From assembly GCA_016192145.1 (NCBI GenBank), contig JACPUT010000006.1:620001-684000 (forward strand): a stretch of 64,000 nucleotides of DNA. Direction: 5' to 3'. Positions 59,413 through 64,000 of the stretch are shown one piece after another. Position 1 is the first letter of the stretch, and the number at the start of each line of letters is the position of its first letter. Origin of the DNA: Acidobacteriota bacterium (GTDB taxonomy: Bacteria > Acidobacteriota > Holophagae > Holophagales > Holophagaceae). The position numbers and the translations under genes are program-made. The notes beneath the pieces were generated by a model. The model was not told where the DNA came from and did no database searches. It was given only the letters and a program-made list of their open reading frames with translations.

Positions 59413-59551
59413 CGCCCCATAGCTCAATGGGAAAGCACGCGGCCGATAACCGCGGGACGGAGGTTCCCTCCATCGATCGCGGCCCTGCCCCGCAGGCCCG
59501 CTCCCCGTCGCTTCCGCTCCGGGAGATGGAGCCTCCCTCCTGGGGCGACCA
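59413..59551 (+). tRNA. tRNA-Ile (GAU) with a ~65-base insertion in the T-loop, C33
   Basis: Acceptor CGCCCCA (59413-59419) pairs with TGGGGCG (59541-59547), encoded CCA. D arm GCTC/AAGC region, anticodon stem CGCGG/CCGCG, loop CCGATAA with C33. T stem GGAGG (59459-59463) has its partner CCTCC at 59536-59540, leaving a 72-base loop instead of 7. Within it CTCCATC (59468-59474) pairs with GATGGAG (59525-59531). A local alternative is GGAGG-TTC-CCTCC. The insert looks like an intron or extra arm. Confidence 0.7.
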
Positions 59552-59554
59552 CAC

Positions 59555-59628
59555 GGGTCTATAGCTCAACGGGAGAGCACTGCCATGGCATGGCAGGGAT
59601 CAGGGTTCGATTCCCTGTAGATCCACCA
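59555..59628 (+). tRNA. tRNA-Ala (GGC)
   Basis: Acceptor GGGTCTA/TAGATCC, D stem GCTC/GAGC, anticodon stem CTGCC/GGCAG with loop ATGGCAT, T arm CAGGG-TTCGATT-CCCTG, encoded CCA. Loop position 38 T is unusual. Confidence 0.9.
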
Positions 59629-59631
59629 TCA

Positions 59632-59701
59632 CCCCCGCCCATGGAGGGACGCCGGCCTTCTAAGCCAGCCCTTGAGCGTTCGACTCGCTCCGGGGGGACA
59701 T
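59632..59701 (+). tRNA. Degenerate tRNA-Arg (UCU)
   Basis: T arm GAGCG-TTCGACT-CGCTC and anticodon arm with loop CTTCTAA are good. The acceptor pairs only six bases, the D arm is shortened (CCC-ATGGA-GGG), one anticodon-stem pair is mismatched, and the 3' end is CAT rather than CCA. Confidence 0.55.
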
Positions 59702-59704
59702 TTC

Positions 59705-59781
59705 GCTGCCATGGCCAAACGGCATAAGGCACCTCGCTACGAACGAGGAGATTGGAGGTTGGAGTCCTCCTGGCAGCACCA
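59705..59781 (+). tRNA. tRNA-Arg (ACG)
   Basis: Acceptor GCTGCCA/TGGCAGC, anticodon stem CCTCG/CGAGG with loop CTACGAA (A34 would need inosine editing by TadA), T stem GGAGG/CCTCC, encoded CCA. The T-loop is TTGGAGT: the invariant C56 is G. Confidence 0.85.
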
Positions 59782-59785
59782 CTCC

Positions 59786-59874
59786 GTCGCAGGAGCCCCA
59801 CGGCCGAGGCATCCGCCTGTTAAGCGGACGATGCGAAAGCACTCCATAGGGTTCGACTCCCTACTGCGGCGCCA
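59786..59874 (+). tRNA. tRNA-Asn (GUU) with an 18-base variable arm
   Basis: Acceptor GTCGCAG/CTGCGGC, anticodon stem TCCGC/GCGGA with loop CTGTTAA, T arm TAGGG-TTCGACT-CCCTA, encoded CCA. The variable region (59829-59846) has 18 bases with hairpin TGC-GAAA-GCA, whereas normal Asn tRNAs have about 5. Confidence 0.82.
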
Positions 59875-59902
59875 CTCGGGATCCATCCGGATCCCCCAGA
59901 CG

Positions 59903-59977
59903 GTGACATTAGCTCAGTGGCAGAGCATCGCGCTGTGAACGCGACCACAGAGGGTTCGATTCCCCTATGTCACACCA
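59903..59977 (+). tRNA. tRNA-His (GUG) without the usual G-1:C73 pair
   Basis: Acceptor GTGACAT/ATGTCAC, D stem GCTC/GAGC, anticodon stem TCGCG/CGCGA with loop CTGTGAA, T arm with one A-C mismatch, encoded CCA. The discriminator is A, so G-1:C73, the His identity pair in most bacteria, cannot form. Confidence 0.85.
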
Positions 59978-59980
59978 CCC

Positions 59981-60059
59981 GGGACAGAAGCTGAAACATG
60001 GATGCAGCGCCGGTTTGAAACACCGGAGGATGTCGGTTCGAGTCCGACCTGTCCCACCA
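59981..60059 (+). tRNA. tRNA-Phe (GAA)
   Basis: Acceptor GGGACAG/CTGTCCC, D stem GCTG/CAGC with a long D-loop, anticodon stem CCGGT/ACCGG with loop TTGAAAC, T arm GTCGG-TTCGAGT-CCGAC, encoded CCA. Confidence 0.88.
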
Positions 60060-60089
60060 TTCCGCAGCAGTAACGAACAGGGGTTCATC

Positions 60090-60163
60090 GCTCGCAACCA
60101 ATGGGACCAGGTGGCCGTGCGTGCAAACCTACGGCGGCGGGTTCGAATCCCGCTATGCGCATA
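60090..60163 (+). tRNA. Degenerate tRNA-like gene (Cys-GCA-like)
   Basis: T arm GCGGG-TTCGAAT-CCCGC is intact and GTGCAAA stands in an anticodon-loop position. The anticodon stem is reduced to CCGT/ACGG with an internal loop, the acceptor pairs 5 of 7, and the 3' end reads ATAC, not CCA. Confidence 0.45.
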
Positions 60164-60200
60164 CCCAACCCCCTGACGGACTCTCTCTGCGGATTCATCT

Positions 60201-60276
60201 GTCCTCGTAGCTCAATGGGATGAGCACACCCCTCCGAAGGGTGAGGATGTCGGTTCGAGCCCGGCCCGGGACACCA
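60201..60276 (+). tRNA. tRNA-Arg (CCG)
   Basis: Acceptor GTCCTCG/CCGGGAC (one mismatch), D stem GCTC/GAGC, anticodon stem CACCC/GGGTG with loop CTCCGAA, T arm GTCGG-TTCGAGC-CCGGC, encoded CCA. Confidence 0.9.
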
Positions 60277-60299
60277 TTCACGGCAGCAAGGCATTGCGG

Positions 60300-60372
60300 T
60301 ACTTCGTAGCTCAGTGGATAGAGCCTCAGGCGAATAGCCTGATGGTCGCTGGTTCGACCCCAGCCGCTCCCG
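60300..60372 (+). tRNA. Degenerate tRNA-like gene with GCAA-capped 3' end
   Basis: D arm GCTC-AGTGGATA-GAGC and T arm GCTGG-TTCGACC-CCAGC are normal. The anticodon stem TCAGG/CCTGA holds loop CGAATAG (G33; AAU would be Ile). The 5' acceptor does not pair with the 3' side; instead the 3' end folds as CCC-GCAA-GGG (60369-60378), and no CCA is encoded. Confidence 0.5.
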
Positions 60373-60430
60373 CAAGGGAATTCCGCACGCCAACTCCCTC
60401 CGTGATCCGCTTCCCGCGGCAGTAAGGCCC

Positions 60431-60514
60431 AGGGTTTCATCGCCAAACGGTATAGGACCTTGTCGCAAGACAAGCGGGTGCAAGCCCGGTGTGGGTTCGA
60501 ATCCCACGGCCCCG
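60431..60514 (+). tRNA. Degenerate class II tRNA-like gene with GCAA-capped 3' end
   Basis: T arm GTGGG-TTCGAAT-CCCAC and a variable arm CGGG-TGCAAG-CCCG are clear. The anticodon stem CTTGT/ACAAG has a loop of six (CGCAAG), so no anticodon can be assigned. The acceptor is weak. The 3' side folds as CCCC-GCAA-GGGG (60510-60521) where CCA should be. Confidence 0.45.
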
Positions 60515-60570
60515 CAAGGGGCACTCCCTGGCCAATTCCCTCCGCGGTTCCATTTCTTGTCGCAGCAAGG

Positions 60571-60629
60571 CAAGGGTTCCTTCGCCTGATAAGCGCGTGG
60601 TCGCTGGTTCGATTCCAGTCCTCCGTCCA
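60571..60629 (+). tRNA. tRNA-Ile (GAU)-like gene lacking a D arm
   Basis: The anticodon loop CTGATAA in a short CGC/GCG stem, variable TGGTC, T arm GCTGG-TTCGATT-CCAGT and a 3' CCA are seen. Nothing fits a D arm or a paired 5' acceptor: the leader GGGTTCCTTCGCC runs straight into the anticodon arm. Confidence 0.45.
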
Positions 60630-60635
60630 TCGATC

Positions 60636-60672
60636 GGGAGGTAGCTCAGTGGTAGAGCACGTTTCATACCCT
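60636..60672 (+). tRNA. 5' half of a tRNA-Met (CAU)-like gene
   Basis: CGGGAGG-TA-GCTC-AGTGGTA-GAGC and the loop TTCATAC are the 5' half of a tRNA up to the anticodon. The 3' half is missing; after 60672 the sequence changes to protein-coding-like text. Confidence 0.5.
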
Positions 60673-60761
60673 CGCCGATTTCCTCGACAAGACCCCTTCA
60701 CCCGACCTCGACGTCAGCTCGACAGAGGTCCGCAACTCCCTCGCGCAGCAGGGCAGCACTT
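60664..60761 (+). pseudogene. C-terminal remnant of a gene upstream of the Ro60 gene
   Basis: In one frame the sequence reads HTLADFLDKTPSPDLDV then SSTEVRNSLAQQGST and stops at 60759-60761, inside the Ro60 ribosome-binding region. The DVSSTEVRNSL text resembles the C-terminal end of NadD/NadM-type nucleotidylyltransferases (ISSTxVR). There is no start: the 5' part is replaced by the tRNA-Met half. Confidence 0.45.
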
Positions 60762-60776
60762 GAAAGGAGGCCCTCC

Positions 60777-62234
60777 ATGGCCCGTTTTGCCTTCTGGAAG
60801 CGCAAGGCTTCCGAACCCGATTCCGTCAACCTCGCCGGTGGCCAGGCCCACACCATGGGCCCCAAGCTCGAATTCGCCACCGCCCTTCTGACCACCTTCA
60901 CCACGGACACCTTCTACAAGTCCGCGGGGGATCAGGTCACTCGCGTCGCAGAGCTCGTCCGGACGCTCGAAGACCCCCTCTTCGCGGCCAAGGCTGCCGT
61001 GTACACCCGCAAGCTGAACGGCCTCCGGTCCGTCTCTCACATCGTGGCCGGTGAACTGGCCCAGCGCCAGGACGTCAAGGGCCAGCCCTGGCTCCGGAAG
61101 TTTTACCGTACGGTCGTCCAGCGTCCCGATGACATCACCGAGACCCTGGCTTACCTGAAGGGTTCCAACCCGGACCTGCGAAAGCTCTCCAACGCTATGA
61201 AACGCGGTTTTGGTGAGGCTCTCAGCGGCTTCGATGCCTACCAGCTGGCCAAGTACCTGCGGTCCGATCGCGATCCCAATTTGATCGACGCCGTCAACCT
61301 GCTGCACCCCAAGTCCACGCCGGCTCTCGCGGCCCTGATGACGGGCACGCTGAAGCCTGCGGATACTTGGGAGACCAAGCTGACGCAGGCCGGGCAGAAG
61401 GCCGCCCAGGACCACCTCTCCGAAATGGAGAAGGAGGCTCTGAAGGGTCAGGCCTGGGGCGAGCTGCTGCGGGAGCGCAAGCTGGGCTATACGGCCTGCC
61501 TGCGCAACCTCCGCAACATCGCTGAGCAGGCGCCGGATTCCCTCCCCCTCGCCGAGGCCTTCCTCACGGATCCCAAGGCGGTGGAGAAGTCCATGGTCCT
61601 GCCCTTCCAGTTCATGACCGCCGCCGCGGCCCTCAAGGGCACGAAGGCGGACACGAACGGTGTGCGCCGGGCCCTGGACAAGGCGATGGAGCTCTCCCTG
61701 AAGAACGTGCCCACGTTCGACGGGAAGACCCTCCTCGCCGTGGACGTCTCCGGTTCCATGCGGGGCCGTCCGCTCCAGATCGCGGCTCTCTTCGCCGCCG
61801 TCCTGTTCAAGTCCCAGAAGGACGCGGACGTGATGCTGTTCGACACCAGCGCGAAGTACGTGCGCCTGCACCCCAGCGACTCGCTGACGACCCTCACGGA
61901 GTCGATCCAGACGGCCGCCATGGGCGGAGGCACGGACTTCCGGCTGATCTTCAGCACCGCGCGGCAGGCCTACGATCGCATCGTGATCCTGTCCGACATG
62001 CAGGCCTGGGTGGGTGGACACACCCCGGCCGCCGAATTCACCGCCTACAAGCGTCGGTTCGGCTGCATGCCCCGTGTCTACAGCTTTGACCTGAACGGCC
62101 ACGGAACCCTCCAGTTCCCTGAAGCGAAGGTCTACGCCCTGGCCGGGTTCTCCGATGCCGTCCTCGGCACCATGAAGAACCTGGAGCAGGATCCCCAGGC
62201 GCTGATCCACGCGATCGACGCCATCACGCTGTAG
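60777..62234 (+). CDS. rsr: Ro60/TROVE-domain RNA-binding protein (Rsr-type)
   Basis: 485 residues; GAAAGGAGG lies directly before ATG 60777. The N-terminal TROVE domain (about 15-290) forms the HEAT-repeat ring that binds misfolded RNAs and Y RNAs (NLAGGQAHTMGPKLEFATAL, RVAELVRTLEDPLFAAKAAV). The C-terminal von Willebrand A domain has an intact metal site (D323-V-S-G-S, then GGGTDFRLIF and DMQAW). Bacterial Ro proteins act in RNA quality control and stress survival and are often next to rtcB and Y RNA genes. Here tRNA genes lie on both sides and a structured RNA begins three bases after the stop. Confidence 0.92.
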   Translation: MARFAFWKRKASEPDSVNLAGGQAHTMGPKLEFATALLTTFTTDTFYKSAGDQVTRVAELVRTLEDPLFAAKAAVYTRKLNGLRSVSHIVAGELAQRQDVKGQPWLRKFYRTVVQRPDDITETLAYLKGSNPDLRKLSNAMKRGFGEALSGFDAYQLAKYLRSDRDPNLIDAVNLLHPKSTPALAALMTGTLKPADTWETKLTQAGQKAAQDHLSEMEKEALKGQAWGELLRERKLGYTACLRNLRNIAEQAPDSLPLAEAFLTDPKAVEKSMVLPFQFMTAAAALKGTKADTNGVRRALDKAMELSLKNVPTFDGKTLLAVDVSGSMRGRPLQIAALFAAVLFKSQKDADVMLFDTSAKYVRLHPSDSLTTLTESIQTAAMGGGTDFRLIFSTARQAYDRIVILSDMQAWVGGHTPAAEFTAYKRRFGCMPRVYSFDLNGHGTLQFPEAKVYALAGFSDAVLGTMKNLEQDPQALIHAIDAITL

Positions 62235-62236
62235 CC

Positions 62237-62500
62237 AGGCTGTCCCGAAACCCCCGTGTGCCGCGCTGGGAGCGCCGGGCGGTGCCTCGCAAGGAAGGCG
62301 AGATGAGCCTAGTGGTTCTACGCGATTCGAGCCTGACGAAGCGGGGTGCCGCCCGCCGCCCCAGCCCGAAGGGACGTCGCCAGGCGGGCGCTTCGCGGCG
62401 TCCGTGCCCTTGAACGATGAACCACATCGCCCTGCGGGCACGTCCTTGCGGAGCGTCCCGCCTGACGACGTCGCGGCACGCGGGGGTTTCGGGACAGCCT
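62237..62500 (+). ncRNA. 264-base structured RNA closed by a 29-bp stem, candidate Ro60-bound RNA
   Basis: 62237-62265 and 62472-62500 pair over 29 bp (one G-T). Inside: arm 1 CGGGCGG-TGCC (276-286) / GGTG-CCGCCCG (345-355) with hairpin CTCGC/GCGAG; arm 2 GGACGTCGC (372-380) / GCGGCGTCC (395-403); arm 3 CGTGCCC (403-409) / GGGCACG (436-442). Arms 2 and 3 share one base. No reading frame. Bacterial Y RNAs have a long end-closing stem, so position and shape fit, but the stem is longer than usual and no Y-RNA sequence signature is identified. Confidence 0.65.
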
Positions 62501-62541
62501 GGCCCACCCCTGGGGGCGGGTCCACCCGCCCCCCCCTTCAT

Positions 62542-62618
62542 CCGAGCATGGCGCAGCCTGGGAGCGCGCTGGTCTGGGGGACCAGAGGTCGCGGGTTCAA
62601 GTCCCGCTGCTCGGACCA
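62542..62618 (+). tRNA. tRNA-Pro (GGG)
   Basis: Acceptor CCGAGCA/TGCTCGG, anticodon stem CTGGT/ACCAG with loop CTGGGGG, T arm GCGGG-TTCAAGT-CCCGC, encoded CCA. Complete fold. Confidence 0.93.
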
Positions 62619-62621
62619 ATC

Positions 62622-62696
62622 GCCCGTGTAGATCAGGGGAAGATCGCCTGTCCCACACACAGGAGGCCGCTGGTTCAAATCCAGCCGCGGGCACCA
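62622..62696 (+). tRNA. tRNA-Val (CAC) with C33
   Basis: Acceptor GCCCGTG/CGCGGGC, D stem GATC/GATC, anticodon stem CCTGT/ACAGG with loop CCCACAC, T arm GCTGG-TTCAAAT-CCAGC, encoded CCA. Position 33 is C. Confidence 0.88.
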
Positions 62697-62700
62697 CCTT

Positions 62701-62778
62701 CGCCGGGTGACGGAACTAGGCATACGTGCTTGTCTCAGAAGCAAGATTCTGTGGGTTCGAATCCCACCCCGGCGACCA
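62701..62778 (+). tRNA. tRNA-Leu (CAG) with short variable loop
   Basis: Acceptor CGCCGGG/CCCGGCG, Leu-like D-arm text (GGAACTAGGCATACG), anticodon stem CTTGT/GCAAG with loop CTCAGAA, T arm GTGGG-TTCGAAT-CCCAC, encoded CCA. The variable loop is only five bases (ATTCT), as in the Leu(GAG) gene of this array. Confidence 0.87.
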
Positions 62779-62837
62779 AATTCCCCTCACGAGCCTTCAG
62801 GCTCCCATCTCCAACCCTGTTATGAAAGGAGGCGACC

Positions 62838-64000
62838 ATGTCCCTCGCAACCCTCCAGGGGGCTGTCGCCCCCATCAAGTTGTGGACCCCCGTCCACGAA
62901 GTCGAAGACCAGGCCCTCGCCCAGCTCAAGAACATCGCCGCACTGCCCTGGGTGTTCAAGCACGTGGCCGTCATGCCCGACGTCCACTTCGGCAAGGGCG
63001 CCACGGTGGGCTCCGTCATCGCCATGAAGGATGCCGTGTCCCCGGCCGCCGTGGGTGTGGACATCGGCTGCGGCATGGCCGCGATAAAGACGAACCTCAC
63101 GGCTTCGGATCTCCCTGAAAGCCTTCGGGCCCTGCGACTCAGCATCGAGCAGGCCATCCCTGTGGGGTTCAACCAGCATCGTGATCCGCTGGGCTTCGTG
63201 GAGAACAGCCCCCTCTGGGCCGAGTTCGAAGGCCTGGATGCCCGTGTTCAGAACCTCGCTGGGAAAGCGGCCCGCCAGGCCGGAACCCTCGGCGGTGGCA
63301 ACCACTTCATCGAAGTGTGCCTCGATCAGGATCAGGGCGTGTGGATCATGCTCCACTCCGGAAGCCGGAACATCGGCAACGAACTGGCCAAGATCCATAT
63401 CGAAGTCGCCCGCAAGCTGGCCCACAACCAGGGTCTGCCTGATCGCGACCTCGCCGTGTTCCTCAAGGGGACGAAGGAGATGACGGCCTATCGCCGGGAC
63501 CTCTTCTGGGCTCAGCGCTACGCCTTCCTTAATCGCGAAGCGATGTTGGAGCGGATGGGGGAGGTGATGGCGGAGCACTTTCCCGACGTCGCCTTCGAAG
63601 CGCCCATTCTCTGCCACCACAACTACGTGTCGGAGGAAGTGCACTTTGGGGAGGAGGTCCTCGTGACCCGCAAAGGTGCCATCCGCGCCGGGCGCGGTGA
63701 ATGGGGCATCATCCCGGGGTCCATGGGGGCGCGCAGCTTCATCGTGCAGGGCAAGGGCAACCCCGAGTCCTTCGAGTCCGCGTCCCACGGCGCAGGCCGG
63801 AAGATGAGCCGTAACGCCGCCCGCCGCCACTTCTCCGTGAAGGACCTCGCTGCCCAGACCGCTGGCGTTGAGTGCCGAAAGGATGAGGGCGTGCTGGATG
63901 AGATCCCCGGTTGCTACAAGGACATCGAGCAGGTCCTTCGCTATCAGGCCGACCTCGTCGAGGTTCGCTTCGAACTGAAGCAGGTGCTGTGCGTGAAGGG
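62838..64000 (+). CDS. rtcB: RtcB RNA ligase (runs off the window)
   Basis: 387 residues visible, no stop reached. GAAAGGAGG lies before ATG 62838, the same ribosome site as the Ro60 gene. Metal and guanylylation motifs are intact: MPDVHFGKGATVGSV, VGVDIGCGM, GTLGGGNHFIEV, LHSGSRNIG, CHHNYV, GIIPGSMGARSFIV and SASHGAGRKMSR with H317, equivalent to the guanylylated His of known RtcB enzymes. RtcB joins 2',3'-cyclic phosphate or 3'-phosphate ends to 5'-OH ends, the ends left by tRNA-cutting nucleases. It is likely co-expressed with the tRNA array and Ro60. No archease or RtcA gene is within the window. Confidence 0.93.
   Translation, partial: MSLATLQGAVAPIKLWTPVHEVEDQALAQLKNIAALPWVFKHVAVMPDVHFGKGATVGSVIAMKDAVSPAAVGVDIGCGMAAIKTNLTASDLPESLRALRLSIEQAIPVGFNQHRDPLGFVENSPLWAEFEGLDARVQNLAGKAARQAGTLGGGNHFIEVCLDQDQGVWIMLHSGSRNIGNELAKIHIEVARKLAHNQGLPDRDLAVFLKGTKEMTAYRRDLFWAQRYAFLNREAMLERMGEVMAEHFPDVAFEAPILCHHNYVSEEVHFGEEVLVTRKGAIRAGRGEWGIIPGSMGARSFIVQGKGNPESFESASHGAGRKMSRNAARRHFSVKDLAAQTAGVECRKDEGVLDEIPGCYKDIEQVLRYQADLVEVRFELKQVLCVK

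Noticed and set aside
57888-60701. Many short frames across the tRNA array, on both strands (often with text such as GFEPT or RFESS)
   Set aside because: They are translations of tRNA T arms and their complements; such peptides are common false gene calls over tRNA clusters. No ribosome sites fit.

Overview
The window is 64 kb of very GC-rich bacterial DNA with tight, mostly co-directional operons. The gene set (tandem NarK proteins, a NarX/NarL-like pair, a soluble molybdopterin reductase with FeS, Rieske and cytochrome-b partners, M4 metalloproteases, PIG-L deacetylase, DUF2789) and the base composition suggest an anaerobic or facultative Gram-negative of the Acidobacteriota, Holophaga/Geothrix type. 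This placement is an inference; no rRNA gene or other phylogenetic marker is present.

1-21 kb is a nitrate/nitrogen-oxide respiration locus. It holds a mono-haem cytochrome, a porin, two NarK transporters, a sensor kinase and response regulator, a TehA-like anion channel and a FocA/NirC channel. A long minus-strand block (19.98 to 9.6 kb) encodes a CRP/FNR regulator, a PLP decarboxylase, a YwiC-like protein, a nitronate monooxygenase, an Rrf2 (NsrR-type) regulator, a NarI-like membrane protein, the molybdenum subunit, a 4x[4Fe-4S] protein, a Rieske protein and a small membrane protein. FNR-type palindromes sit at several of its promoters.

20-30 kb holds a zinc alcohol dehydrogenase, a minus-strand set (PIG-L deacetylase, a 42-residue membrane protein, a sodium/solute symporter, two secreted DinB-like proteins, DUF2789) and three tandem GntR/FCD regulators. 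30-37.6 kb holds two repeats of a lipoprotein + M4 metalloprotease cassette. The proteases end in a perfect dockerin-like calcium loop, and a broken third lipoprotein copy lies behind them. 38-57 kb is mixed: EAL and HD-GYP c-di-GMP proteins, a PLAT-domain protein, CvfB, HutD, RapA, an ECF sigma/anti-sigma pair, a glycosyltransferase/GH130 pair, a MetX-like hydrolase and a methyltransferase.

57.4-64 kb is the most unusual part: a dense one-directional array of about 30 tRNA or tRNA-like genes wrapped around a Ro60/TROVE protein gene (60777-62234) and leading into an RtcB RNA ligase gene that runs off the window. About 20 of the RNAs fold as complete cloverleafs, nearly all with encoded CCA. 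Many are abnormal: C33 in place of the invariant U33, tRNA-Leu with short variable loops, tRNA-Asn with a long variable arm, an insertion in a T-loop, missing D or anticodon arms, half molecules. Three further structured RNAs lie inside the array, one of them closed by a 29-bp stem directly behind the Ro60 gene. Together they look like an RNA repair/surveillance island with its own tRNA set.

Three intergenic regions (13.25, 24.6 and 37.7 kb) carry long inverted repeats built of short tandem units.
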